A stretch of DNA of 23,289 nt from Candidatus Njordarchaeota archaeon (GTDB lineage: Archaea; Asgardarchaeota; Njordarchaeia; Njordarchaeales; Njordarchaeaceae), in assembly GCA_029856625.1 (NCBI GenBank), contig JAHKLG010000005.1, positions 1-23,289 on the forward strand. The letters run 5' to 3'. The stretch's first letter is position 1, and every line of letters starts with the position of its first letter. The notes under the pieces were generated by a model, which saw only the letters and a program-made list of their open reading frames with translations, made no database searches and had not been told where the DNA came from. Positions 6,511 through 14,948 of this stretch are shown piece by piece. The position numbers and the translations under genes are program-made.

Positions 6511-8052
6511 CTATACCCTTTGAATCACTTTGCATAATCTATGAAGAATGTCCTCTGGAATGTTGAGCTTATATGCCAGCTTTAAGGCGGTTCTTCTTGT
6601 TTTCTTAGCTCTTTCTTCATCACCCAGTAATGTTAAAACGGAGGCCTTTATTACATAAGCGAGAGTTAGAATTAGTGCATAAGTACCCTCTCGAAGCTCA
6701 TTAGAGTATATCAGCAGATATATTATGTCATTCAGCTTCTTAAGGAAGCTTCTTAATGCACGAGTACGCATTGACAAAAGGATATGGACAAGCCTAAATC
6801 CTACGCATCTTTCACATAGGCTGTGACTTCTTATAAGCATAAGCGTTCGTTTCAGTAGTGACGAGTCATAGAGAAGAGTCAATATTAAAAGCGCGGCTGC
6901 TTTATCATCATCTGATAAATCTCTCCTATGTAATATCCTACTAACTAATACTAAGAATTCCTCTCTAGAAAGTGCTTGCTTACTCACAACGCGCTTAATA
7001 TCATCAATTTTTTTCAAGAAGGAAGAGAGACCAGGTTTAATTAAATTTTCAATATATGAGAATTCCTTACTCTCAAGTTCTGACAAGCCTATTTGTTCAT
7101 AATAATCTTCCAGTTGGATCACTCCGTATAAAGTCGTCTCTGCTAATAAGCCTCTTATCTTCTTTCTTAATTCGTTTATAGCCGGGTCACTAGTTGCATG
7201 AGTACTCAATAAGTGCCAGAATTTCTGAAAAGCTTGCTTCGCAGCTTTTGCACCTAAGTTTCTTGCCAAAGCATCGGCGAATACTTTAGGTGATAGTTGT
7301 CCCGATCTCGTTAGGATGTCAAAGTAGTGGGATAGTAACCTAAGGGAAAAAATAAATCCTCGTTCCCATTTCGTATCGAAGAACATTTTCATGCTTTCCA
7401 CATCAGTACCATATCTTCTGATAAGTTCTCTGCTAATATGCTTCGCTTGCGAAACATCTATGTATTGTTGGATTAAATATCTCACAATCTTAAAGAAAAT
7501 GTCTACCGGGTTACTTGTGGATTTTTTAGAAGTTATCCTCAAGTCAATTTTAGTGAGTGAAAGATTATCTGTTTGAACTTTTTCTTGAAGATCTCTAACG
7601 AGAATATCTTTTATGTTCTCTTTAATATGAGTTAATCTATCCTCTAATTCATGGATAAATTGTATAGGTATTGTTCTTTCAAACTCTCCGCTTATAGGAG
7701 GAGAACCTAACATCCGCATAAAGCCAGTATGCTCAGTAATTCTCATTGCTGATCTGATATACGCTCTTAGATTTATTAGAAATTTTCCAATTTTTTTCTC
7801 AGAATGCAATATCTCACCATTTTCCTTCACACTTAATTTATATGTAAGTTCGATAAATAATGTCCCAATGACTTTTTCACCAGTCCTTCTAGTCTCCCGT
7901 TTAATCTTTATGAAAAATTTTAAGGATCGGCCTTCATTTAAGGAGAAATTAAGGATACCTCCAATGCTATCGTCCGTTGATCCTAATATCCAGCTTTCGA
8001 TAACAACCATTAAATCTGAAATGATTTTATCAATTATCGTTTCCTTATGCAA
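6511..8052 (-). CDS. large helical protein of unknown function
   Basis: The 513-residue protein has a mixed N-terminal region (about 1-150) with alternating strands such as LKFFIKIKRE and GTLFIELTYKL, followed by a long helical region to the C-terminus that may form repeats. A CERC pair sits near residue 415 (SLCERCVGF). There is no signal peptide. I do not recognise a family and see no catalytic motif. Translation starts at TTG 8052, eight bases before the upstream gene ends, behind GGTGAT at 8060-8065, a clear coupled start. It is the third gene in the operon that begins at 10783 or 10024. A scaffold or sensor role is possible but unsupported. Confidence 0.7.
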   Translation of the reverse strand: MHKETIIDKIISDLMVVIESWILGSTDDSIGGILNFSLNEGRSLKFFIKIKRETRRTGEKVIGTLFIELTYKLSVKENGEILHSEKKIGKFLINLRAYIRSAMRITEHTGFMRMLGSPPISGEFERTIPIQFIHELEDRLTHIKENIKDILVRDLQEKVQTDNLSLTKIDLRITSKKSTSNPVDIFFKIVRYLIQQYIDVSQAKHISRELIRRYGTDVESMKMFFDTKWERGFIFSLRLLSHYFDILTRSGQLSPKVFADALARNLGAKAAKQAFQKFWHLLSTHATSDPAINELRKKIRGLLAETTLYGVIQLEDYYEQIGLSELESKEFSYIENLIKPGLSSFLKKIDDIKRVVSKQALSREEFLVLVSRILHRRDLSDDDKAAALLILTLLYDSSLLKRTLMLIRSHSLCERCVGFRLVHILLSMRTRALRSFLKKLNDIIYLLIYSNELREGTYALILTLAYVIKASVLTLLGDEERAKKTRRTALKLAYKLNIPEDILHRLCKVIQRV

Positions 8053-10024
8053 TCTCTATCACCTCTGGTACATCAAATTCTGCAATCTTGTTGTCTATGG
8101 TAACAACTATCAGTCTATTATCCTTAAGGTCAAAAGCTGTCACATTCGATAATATGTGTGATACTAAAATTTCTTGATCAGGGCTTAAGAAGAATAAAGA
8201 AGACCCAGCAGATATGAGGAATCCCTCTTTCTTAAACCCTTTGAGTTCCTCTATCTTTACAATCTCTTCGGGCAAGTTTACTACTTCATTTCTTTCACTT
8301 TCATTCCTAGCTATCTCTATTCCAATATTACTAAATATGATAATTCCCTGATCAATCATTACTGCCTTGAGAAAACGTCCACCATTACTTTTCAATAAAC
8401 TCTTTTTCTGAGCAACCAATTCTCCCTTAAGGGATCTAATGATTACGTCTTCTCCTCTATAAGCCGCGACAAGAAGTTTACCTAAATTATCTATAAGAGA
8501 AAAAATCCGCTCATTCCCAGCACTTTTATAAATTACTCGTTTAGAAAATCTGCTTTCAGATTTTCTCCAAAATTCTAATACAGCATTCTCTTTCGCTACT
8601 AATATCCTACCATTCCAATATTTAATATCACGAATATTCCTACCAGTTACTAGTTTAACAATTTTTCCTGCGCGGGCGTCATAATAACGTGCTCCATTGT
8701 CTGTCAATATGGCAAGATCATTTCCGCTCGTTCTTATGATGCTTTTCACATCAAAATCATAAATGCCAATTATCTCAAATTCTCTTGCGTTGGCATCATA
8801 CATGTACATGGCTGAAATCTTTCTTGGCTCACTTAATACCAAACCAGCAAGGAAAAGTCTATCTCCTACCTCTTTAATCGCAGAAATTCTCGCTGGTGTA
8901 TAAAAGTAGCCATTCTTGATAACCTTGAACCCTTTCAATTGCATGGGCTTAATTCTCCACAAGCTAAATCCAATATCAGAAATAATTAAAAATTCTTCAT
9001 TCGCTAAATTTTCATCGTTTAAAATTAGTCTCTTAGGCATAAACTCCTCATAAATGGTTTTTGAAATCGTAAATGAGCCATCAATATCTAATTTTGAGAA
9101 ATAGAGTTTTGAGAAACATTCCCCAAAATTAGGTGCTTCTATCCACATTAGTAGAATAGAGGGCAATTCGTTATCGAGTAATTTTACCTGAAGAAAACCA
9201 TCATCTGAAACATTTTTAAATAACTCATCCGCACGTATATGAGCGAGCGCGTACACATTTGCTTGATATTTATTATCCTCTAATTTAGAGATCTCTAATA
9301 AAGATAGGACGTACTCTAAGGGCGATCTTCTTGATAGAATTAAGATTTCATCTTCTCCATCACCATCAATATCTCCAGAAGCCAGCTGCAGAGGCTCTCT
9401 GAGAAACTCTGGTAGAGGAACAGTATAAAGGTCCCAAGTCTCGTTCCCTTCGTTATAGTCTATGATCTCTATTCTAGGAGCAATCTCCTCTGGTGTTAAT
9501 ATTAGCAACTCGTCTAGGTTATCCTTATCGATATCCTTTATTAATACGAGATTCTTTAACAGTTCATATCTAAATATTTCTACTGGTCCAATATTTGTTC
9601 CAAAGAAAGTAATTTCCTGACCTCTTTCTCTTAAAATTCTTTTTTTATCTGAGAAATCTTCTCCGCCAATAAAGAAAACGTCAAGTATCCTCTCAATTTT
9701 GTCTGGCATCTGTACAAATGCTGCGATCTTATGATTGGGAGAAAAATTTCCGCTAAATAGTATTGTTCTTCCTCCAGTATAAAGAGGCACTGCCTTGTTT
9801 GAAAAAACAACAACCCCAATTGAGGTTCCGAGGAGTTTCTTATCATCCAAGCTCTCAACGGAAAAAGCCGAAGCTCCTGTCCATCTTCCAATTTCTTTAA
9901 TCTTCGTTTTCTTCCCTAATTTAGCCTCGTATATCCCATCATCAAATATTACAAGAAGCTTTTCTGGCGCTATTGTCTTGACGTCTCTTAATTCTCTGGG
10001 AATTATTCCAAGTAGTCTCATCAT
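8045..10024 (-). CDS. beta-propeller protein with FG-GAP-like calcium loops
   Basis: The 659-residue protein is made of short beta-strand repeats with turns, as in propeller folds. Two repeats carry calcium-loop motifs of the FG-GAP/VCBS type, DIDKDNLDELLIL (164-176) and DIDGDGEDEILIL (218-230). Later blades such as DARAGKIVKLVTGRNIRDI and FDVPEVIEIA are WD40/PQQ-like. There is no signal peptide or membrane segment, so it is probably cytoplasmic, unlike most FG-GAP proteins. Start is ATG 10024 or the adjacent ATG 10021; AAGGAG lies three or six bases upstream, favouring the second. It overlaps the next gene by eight bases. No enzyme motif is visible, and a protein-binding platform is the simplest reading. 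Confidence 0.75.
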   Translation of the reverse strand: MMRLLGIIPRELRDVKTIAPEKLLVIFDDGIYEAKLGKKTKIKEIGRWTGASAFSVESLDDKKLLGTSIGVVVFSNKAVPLYTGGRTILFSGNFSPNHKIAAFVQMPDKIERILDVFFIGGEDFSDKKRILRERGQEITFFGTNIGPVEIFRYELLKNLVLIKDIDKDNLDELLILTPEEIAPRIEIIDYNEGNETWDLYTVPLPEFLREPLQLASGDIDGDGEDEILILSRRSPLEYVLSLLEISKLEDNKYQANVYALAHIRADELFKNVSDDGFLQVKLLDNELPSILLMWIEAPNFGECFSKLYFSKLDIDGSFTISKTIYEEFMPKRLILNDENLANEEFLIISDIGFSLWRIKPMQLKGFKVIKNGYFYTPARISAIKEVGDRLFLAGLVLSEPRKISAMYMYDANAREFEIIGIYDFDVKSIIRTSGNDLAILTDNGARYYDARAGKIVKLVTGRNIRDIKYWNGRILVAKENAVLEFWRKSESRFSKRVIYKSAGNERIFSLIDNLGKLLVAAYRGEDVIIRSLKGELVAQKKSLLKSNGGRFLKAVMIDQGIIIFSNIGIEIARNESERNEVVNLPEEIVKIEELKGFKKEGFLISAGSSLFFLSPDQEILVSHILSNVTAFDLKDNRLIVVTIDNKIAEFDVPEVIEIA

Positions 10025-10081
10025 TAACTCCTTAATTTTTTATTCTCTCTGGAAACACTAGCTTAATGCTCCTTATCTTTC

Positions 10082-10783
10082 TTAAATATTCTTTATGAAT
10101 AGCCATGAAGGCTTCTCTGATAGATATATTAATGGTGCATAACGTCCCCATTTTTTCCTTCCCAAGGAAAAGCTATAGTTAGGCATAGTATCCCTGTAGC
10201 GAATAAAGCGTGCAAGGCCATCTGGCGTGGATGGTTTGGGTCCTCTAGAATATAATATGTATCCTAGTATCTCCCCTTTAACATATATAGTAAATGGAGG
10301 GAGAGGGAAACCCATGAAGTACCAATAGTTGTCTCTCTCAGTAAATATAAATAATGGTGAGTAAAAATCCGTAGCTATGCGGACTAGGTGTCTAAAATCA
10401 TCAATTTTTAATAATTGGAGATGAATATCATTCGAAGTAATATCGTTCTTTAAGCCAATTAAACCTTTCTCAGAAACAATCTTGTAAACACTAATAATAA
10501 AGAATTCAAAATCCCTTAACGATAGGTCATTCTTATATGAGAATTGTTCTTTTTTCTCCGGATTGTAAACAATGTATCTAAATTCTGGTTCTCGCTCCAT
10601 TATAGTTTGAAAATAAATAATTGTACTACGCTCTGATGATACTTGAAATGCAATAAGGTATATCCATTTCTTATCTTTCTCAAGAATATAGATGTGAGGA
10701 TAACCTATTAACCCATGCTCATGAAAGTTAATTGCTAACCTAACAAGGTCACGCACTGATCGGAGGGTCATAATTAATGCCAT
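10082..10783 (-). CDS. protein with a tandemly duplicated domain, unknown function
   Basis: The 233-residue protein contains two copies of one module. The first (about residues 8-73) runs RSVRDLVRLAINF, IYILEKDKKWIYLIAF, TIIYF and RYIVY. The second (128-179) runs DDFRHLVRIATDF, LFIFTERDNYWYFMGF, TIYV and GYILY. Each is a helix followed by a four- or five-strand set rich in Tyr, Phe and Trp. I do not recognise the family. ATG 10783 is the likely start; TATTAAAG (reverse strand, about 10826-10833) sits near 45 bases upstream and could be its own TATA box. It may lead the operon continuing at 10024, with a 57-base gap. Confidence 0.65.
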   Translation of the reverse strand: MALIMTLRSVRDLVRLAINFHEHGLIGYPHIYILEKDKKWIYLIAFQVSSERSTIIYFQTIMEREPEFRYIVYNPEKKEQFSYKNDLSLRDFEFFIISVYKIVSEKGLIGLKNDITSNDIHLQLLKIDDFRHLVRIATDFYSPLFIFTERDNYWYFMGFPLPPFTIYVKGEILGYILYSRGPKPSTPDGLARFIRYRDTMPNYSFSLGRKKWGRYAPLIYLSEKPSWLFIKNI

Positions 10784-10825
10784 AAAGACACATAATTCAG
10801 TCTTACTTACGTATTAGATGGTTAC

Positions 10826-10833
10826 TTTAATAC
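10826..10833 (-). promoter_or_regulatory. TATA-like element before the 10783 gene
   Basis: On the reverse strand this reads TATTAAAG, followed about 43 bases later by the ATG at 10783. It overlaps the stop region of the METTL5-like gene. A start of transcription about 25 bases downstream would leave a leader near 20 nt. This suggests the unknown operon has its own promoter and is not only read through from 12823. Confidence 0.35.
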
Positions 10834-11459
10834 TCCTTCTCAAACACATAAAAGTCGACTGGAATAATTAATCTTTCCTTTCGATGCTTTTCCTTTCTCG
10901 CCTTAAGAGGAATATGAAATGTCCGTAGAATACTCCCCTTAAAGCCGTTATTCCTTGCTAAATTAATAAGATACCGTCTAGATTTATTGGAAAAATGATG
11001 AAGACTATATATTTTGTCAGCTATTTCAAAAGCTTTTCTAAGGAATATTACGTCTGCATGTCTAGTACTTTTTTCTAACCCAAACGGCGGATTCATAATC
11101 ACAACATCTACCCGCTTTGAGAAATTCCTCACATCCATATTTAAGAAGACTATATCAATGTTATCAAAGATTCTCTTTGCTTTCTCTAAGTTTTCTAAAG
11201 CGATACAATAGGCATTAGGATCTATTTCCACACAGAAGACTTTTTTAGCACCTAAAATCGCTGCGCCTATTCCAAGTATTCCAGTTCCTGCACCTAGATC
11301 AGCGATGATACGATCATTGATATCTCCTGCACTGTACGCTATAAATAGAATTTCGGCAGCAATATCTGGCGGAGTTGACCATTGTTCAAGGTTCTCTTTT
11401 GGACTCTCAAAATCCTTTAATGTTGAGAGAAAAATTTCCAGTTCTTTCTTCTTTATCAA
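10827..11459 (-). CDS. METTL5-like rRNA adenine-N6 methyltransferase
   Basis: The 210-residue class I methyltransferase has the METTL5 arrangement: LEQWSTPPDIAAEIL (24-38, substrate positioning), DLGAGTGILGIG (54-65, SAM loop), VEIDPNA (77-83) and catalytic NPPFG (123-127), then a basic C-terminus with KARKEKHRKERL. Human METTL5 with TRMT112 makes m6A in 18S rRNA, and archaeal relatives are thought to act on 16S rRNA; a Trm112 partner is not encoded here. It starts at TTG 11459, about 50 bases after the m5U methylase gene on the same strand, and both may share the promoter at 12858-12892. Family is confident, exact substrate inferred. Confidence 0.87.
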   Translation of the reverse strand: MIKKKELEIFLSTLKDFESPKENLEQWSTPPDIAAEILFIAYSAGDINDRIIADLGAGTGILGIGAAILGAKKVFCVEIDPNAYCIALENLEKAKRIFDNIDIVFLNMDVRNFSKRVDVVIMNPPFGLEKSTRHADVIFLRKAFEIADKIYSLHHFSNKSRRYLINLARNNGFKGSILRTFHIPLKARKEKHRKERLIIPVDFYVFEKEY

Positions 11460-11509
11460 GCCATGATCCCTGTGACTTTTAATTATTTCTAAGGAATTGT
11501 TGTGAACTT

Positions 11510-12823
11510 TTATCTTAAATCTAAGGCAACAACGTTTTCAATATGAGGCGTGTGTGGAAACATGTCTATAGGTTGTACTAAGCTCACCTGGTATCCATTG
11601 TTTGTGAGTTTAAGTAGATACTTTATGTCTCTGCTTTGCGTTTTAGGGTTACAAGAAACATAAACGATCCTCTGTGGTTTTATCTTTGCTAAAGCTTGGA
11701 TAGCTTTTTTATGCATCCCAGCTCTTGGGGGGTCTGTTATAACTACATCAATTTTCTCATTAACAAGGCTCGGTAAAATCTCCTCCACCTTACCTTCTAA
11801 GAGACAAACGTTATTTATCTCATTTATTTCCAAGTTTTCCTTCCCAGCTTTTATAGCTTCCTTTACAATTTCGATACCAATGATTTTCTCAAATCTCTCA
11901 GAAATAATCATGCCTATGATTCCCATGCCCGCATACAAATCTAGTGCTAAATTCCCCTCATCCACCAACTCCTTTACAAGCTTATACATTTTCTCTGCTT
12001 GAATCGGATTCGTTTGAAAAAAGGAGTATGGATATATGCGGATAAACAGGTTTAGTATACGCTCTTCTATAAACTCTCGCCCGATAATCGCTTTAATTTC
12101 CCCAACCGCGACATCAGCTACCGAATCACTAACCGACCAGATTAAAGAATTTACCTCTAATATCTTTGCTAATTCTTCGATCTTAAATTCCTCCTTAGAG
12201 GTTGTAATTATATTTGCCATTAGCTGATCGGTTTTGTAAGATGAACGGATGACTAGGTATCGCAAAAAGCCCTCGTGTTTCTTAGGATCATAAGGTGTTA
12301 GGTTTTTCTCATTGACAAATTTCTTGACAATTCTTAATACGTTATCAGCCTCTTCCTTCTGAATTAAGCAAGAATCTATATTAATTACCTTATCAAAGCG
12401 TCCTCGTGCTCTTAACCCAATCGTGATCCCGATAAAACCTCTCCCAAAAGCAAACTCCATCTTATTTCTATATCGCCAGATCTTATCAGCCCCTATAATT
12501 CCCCTTATGCTGTCTAGGCAAAAATCAAAGAATCGCTCTACGATTCTGTGTTTTAGCTTCAATTGCTCGTCATATCTAATATGTTGCCAAAAACATCCTC
12601 CACAGACACCGAAATAGGGGCATAAAGGATATACTCTCTTATCCGATTCTTCTAACACCTTTAATAATATGGCGTCTCCTCTTTTCCTTGATATCACTTT
12701 CACCAAAACTCTCTCCCCAGGTATAACATAGGGTACTCTAATTATGGCCCCATCTAAGGTCTTCCCTATCCCGAACCCCTTTTCGTCAATATCCTGAATA
12801 ACAATTTCTTTTCTCGTTCCCAT
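11510..12823 (-). CDS. RumA/TrmA-type RNA (uracil-5-)-methyltransferase with TRAM and Fe-S cluster
   Basis: Residue numbers count from the TTG at 12835. The protein has an N-terminal TRAM domain (about 5-65), a 4Fe-4S motif CPYFGVCGGC (72-81) with a fourth Cys at 156, then FFQTNPIQAE (272-281), the SAM loop LDLYAGMGIIG (298-308), DPPRAG (368-373), the nucleophile in VSCNPKTQSRD (Cys395) and the general base in HIENVV (Glu433). All catalytic residues are present. It makes m5U in tRNA or rRNA; archaeal relatives in Pyrococcus act at tRNA U54 or on rRNA, so the substrate is open. The preferred start is ATG 12823. This family is patchy in archaea and usually regarded as acquired from bacteria. 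Confidence 0.92.
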   Translation of the reverse strand: MGTRKEIVIQDIDEKGFGIGKTLDGAIIRVPYVIPGERVLVKVISRKRGDAILLKVLEESDKRVYPLCPYFGVCGGCFWQHIRYDEQLKLKHRIVERFFDFCLDSIRGIIGADKIWRYRNKMEFAFGRGFIGITIGLRARGRFDKVINIDSCLIQKEEADNVLRIVKKFVNEKNLTPYDPKKHEGFLRYLVIRSSYKTDQLMANIITTSKEEFKIEELAKILEVNSLIWSVSDSVADVAVGEIKAIIGREFIEERILNLFIRIYPYSFFQTNPIQAEKMYKLVKELVDEGNLALDLYAGMGIIGMIISERFEKIIGIEIVKEAIKAGKENLEINEINNVCLLEGKVEEILPSLVNEKIDVVITDPPRAGMHKKAIQALAKIKPQRIVYVSCNPKTQSRDIKYLLKLTNNGYQVSLVQPIDMFPHTPHIENVVALDLR

Positions 12824-12831
12824 GATAGTTC

Positions 12832-12846
12832 CCAATTGATAATTGG
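12832..12846. repeat. perfect CCAATT-GAT-AATTGG inverted repeat before the m5U methylase start
   Basis: CCAATT (12832-12837) and AATTGG (12841-12846) are separated by GAT. The element ends nine bases before the ATG at 12823 and so lies in the 5' leader of that gene. It could be a protein-binding operator or a small hairpin next to the ribosome-binding site. Confidence 0.4.
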
Positions 12847-12865
12847 AATTGCCTTAATCCTTAAA

Positions 12866-12911
12866 GGACATTAAATGGAAAGCCCTTATAAACGGAATGT
12901 CCTCCATTTAA
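12866..12911. promoter_or_regulatory. divergent promoter with interleaved inverted repeats around a shared TATA box
   Basis: TTAAATGGA (12871-12879) and TCCATTTAA (12903-12911) form a perfect 9-bp inverted repeat. GGACATT (12866-12872) and AATGTCC (12896-12902) form a perfect 7-bp one interleaved with it. Between them is CTTATAAA (12885-12892), which reads TTTATAAG on the other strand and can serve as a TATA box both ways. A second leftward TATA candidate, CCTTTAAGG, sits near 12858-12866. The symmetry around the TATA box is what a repressor site controlling both the leftward m5U methylase and the rightward peptidase would look like. Confidence 0.5.
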
Positions 12912-12990
12912 GAATTACTCTGCTGTGATTTGGCAAAATTACATATATTTCGTTCATGAGAATAAGATTAGGGTTACCCATCTATGTGGG

Positions 12991-14001
12991 GTGATAAGGA
13001 TTCCTCAAACCATAATTATTCATGGTGGAGCCGGCTATTGGAGGGAAGATAGATTAATGAAGGCCCTTAATTTCTTGAAAGACCTCGGAGAAAAGAGCTA
13101 TAAAGTTCTCCTTGAGAAAGGTTCTCTTGCTGCTGTTGAATATGCGATTAATAAAATGGAAGAATCTCCACTATTCAATGCTGGCAGAGGAGGAGCTCCT
13201 AACTTGCTGGGTCATGTAGAGCTCGATGCCGGACTTATGAAAAGTAATGGAGAAGCAGGTTTCGTTGCTAGCGTTAAGAACGTTATCTACGCGATATCAC
13301 TAGCTAAGATCGTCATGACTGAAACGGATCACTTAATGATTGTGGGCGAGGGGGCTGAATCTTTAGCTAAAATTAAGGGACTTTGGGTACCAGAAAATGA
13401 ATTATTGACGAACCGAACAATTAATCTCTGGCGAGAAAGCGTTTCTGGTTTATTACAAGTGGTATCTGGCCAGCTCTCTAAGGAGAGATTAGCGGAGGAT
13501 AACATTTTGCGAAGAATTCTTGATTATTACCCGCACTTAGTTGAGTTTTTGCGCAAAAATAGAGCGTACCTAGAGAAACTTCAAATGAAATTAGGCACTG
13601 GTGATACGGTGGGTGCTGTAGCGTTTGATGGTGATGAACTTGTAGCTGGAACATCGACAGGAGGACTATTTTTAAAACTTCCTGGACGGGTTGGCGATAC
13701 CCCACTTCCTGGTGCTGGTACATTCGCTAATGAAAAAGGAGCTTGTTCGGCTACGGGTGTTGGAGAAGATATTATTCGCGTTATGTTAGCAAAATCTGCG
13801 GTCGATCTAACCCGTAATTTAAGCGCCAGAGATGCTTCTCGAGAAGTTTTCAGAATACTAGGGGAAAAGTTTAAGATAAGGGCGGGAATAATTCTAATTG
13901 ATCAAGAAGGAGATTGGGGAATTTACCATAAAACACCAAAATTCCCGTGTGTTGTGGTTGAAAATGGCTCTCTCATTATTAAGGATGAGTGGCGTGAATA
14001 A
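12991..14001 (+). CDS. isoaspartyl peptidase / plant-type L-asparaginase (Ntn hydrolase)
   Basis: Family signatures are IIIHGGAG at the N-terminus, LFNAGRGG, VELDAGLM and VASVKNV in the alpha part. The autocleavage and catalytic site GTGDTVGAVAFD follows, then AGTSTGG and RVGDTPLPGAGTFA, which bind the substrate carboxylates. The proenzyme cleaves itself before the Thr of GDTVG, which then acts as nucleophile on isoaspartyl peptides or asparagine. I prefer GTG 12991, giving MIRIPQTIIIHGGAG as in relatives. A GTG at 12925 would add 22 residues (MIWQNYIYFVHEN...) that are not typical of the family but is closer to the TATA box at 12885. An insert of about 50 residues precedes the catalytic Thr. 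The next gene starts three bases after the stop. Confidence 0.92.
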   Translation: MIRIPQTIIIHGGAGYWREDRLMKALNFLKDLGEKSYKVLLEKGSLAAVEYAINKMEESPLFNAGRGGAPNLLGHVELDAGLMKSNGEAGFVASVKNVIYAISLAKIVMTETDHLMIVGEGAESLAKIKGLWVPENELLTNRTINLWRESVSGLLQVVSGQLSKERLAEDNILRRILDYYPHLVEFLRKNRAYLEKLQMKLGTGDTVGAVAFDGDELVAGTSTGGLFLKLPGRVGDTPLPGAGTFANEKGACSATGVGEDIIRVMLAKSAVDLTRNLSARDASREVFRILGEKFKIRAGIILIDQEGDWGIYHKTPKFPCVVVENGSLIIKDEWRE

Positions 14002-14003
14002 TA

Positions 14004-14321
14004 ATGGCCCGCTTTATAGCTGAGTTCTCTATCTTACCCGTGGGGACAGGAGACACCAGTCTCTCTAAGTACGTCGCTCAAGCACTGAGAGCACTTAAAG
14101 AAGAGGGAATAAGTTATACGCTGACGCCTATGTGCACAATAATTGAGAGCGATTCTATTGAAGAAATCTTTAAGGCTGTTAGGATTGCTCATGAAGCAGT
14201 CATTAAAATGGGTGTGAAGAGAGTTATTATAAGAATTAACATTGATGATAGACTAGATAAGGTCACTAGAAGAGCTCAAGACAAGATATTAGCAGTAAAG
14301 GAGAAGATGAAAGAAGAGTGA
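14004..14321 (+). CDS. MTH1187/YkoF-type thiamine-binding protein
   Basis: The 105-residue protein matches the MTH1187 family (former DUF77): IAEFSILPVGTGDTSLSKYVAQALRAL at the start, then YTLTPMCTIIES and a helix with EIFKAVRIAHEA, ending VKRVIIRINIDDR. Members fold as a ferredoxin-like tetramer and several bind thiamine or its precursors. ATG 14004 follows the peptidase stop by two bases, so the two are probably one transcript. No thiamine biosynthesis or transport gene is seen nearby. Confidence 0.88.
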   Translation: MARFIAEFSILPVGTGDTSLSKYVAQALRALKEEGISYTLTPMCTIIESDSIEEIFKAVRIAHEAVIKMGVKRVIIRINIDDRLDKVTRRAQDKILAVKEKMKEE

Positions 14322-14339
14322 GTAGCAGAGATTATAGGG

Positions 14340-14948
14340 GTGCTTGAGAAATTGAAACTAAAAGAAGTTGAGTACAAGGCGTTATCAGCAAGATCTATTC
14401 TACGTCAAATGAAAGATCTTGTATCATTAATGCTCGATTTAGCATACTTCGCCTTTTTGACAAATGATCAAACTCTCACAGATCTTGTCCTAAAAGTTGA
14501 GGAGGAGATAAACACTCTTAACTATTTCCTTATGATGAACACAATGCTGGCCGTCCGGGATAAGGATGATGCTGAAGTGGGAGCAGTAATAATAAACATG
14601 GGGAATGCATTAAGCTCTATGGCTAATGCAGCGGCTGATATTGCTCAATTGTCCAAAATGAAAATTGCACCACACTCTGTACTAAAGAAGGCACTAGAGA
14701 GAACGGAGGAAACAGTGAAGTCTTGTGAGATATCTCGGGAATCATTACTAGTGAATAAAAGGCTTGAGGATTTAGAGAAGTTAAAAATCTATGCAGATGT
14801 TATTGCCGTGAAAAGAGAGACTGTCTGGATTCTTAATCCTCCTCCTAATTTCAAGCTCAAAGCAGGGGATATCGTCGTTTGTAGAGGAAATAAAGATAGC
14901 ATAGATTATTTCTATAGGGTGTGCAGATATGCTAAGGAAAAGCGTTGA
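14340..14948 (+). CDS. PhoU-like domain fused to TrkA_C (RCK_C), copy 1
   Basis: The 202-residue protein has a helical PhoU-like region (about 1-115, including LMLDLAYFAFLTND and MGNALSSMANAAADIAQL) and a C-terminal RCK_C/TrkA_C ligand-binding domain (about 130-195, DVIAVKRETVWILNPP and KLKAGDIVVCRG). Such proteins are common in archaea and are thought to regulate cation channels or transporters. The pore protein they usually accompany is not in this window. It starts at GTG 14340 right behind AGGG. Its last 20 bases overlap the next gene, which encodes a paralogue. Confidence 0.85.
   Translation: MLEKLKLKEVEYKALSARSILRQMKDLVSLMLDLAYFAFLTNDQTLTDLVLKVEEEINTLNYFLMMNTMLAVRDKDDAEVGAVIINMGNALSSMANAAADIAQLSKMKIAPHSVLKKALERTEETVKSCEISRESLLVNKRLEDLEKLKIYADVIAVKRETVWILNPPPNFKLKAGDIVVCRGNKDSIDYFYRVCRYAKEKR

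Noticed and set aside
6903..6909. Minus-strand ATGATGA inside the 513-residue protein gene as a C box
   Set aside because: No D or D' box follows within guide distance.
10990..11025. ATGATGA on the plus strand inside the METTL5-like gene as a C box
   Set aside because: No CTGA boxes at suitable spacing; it is explained by the coding sequence.
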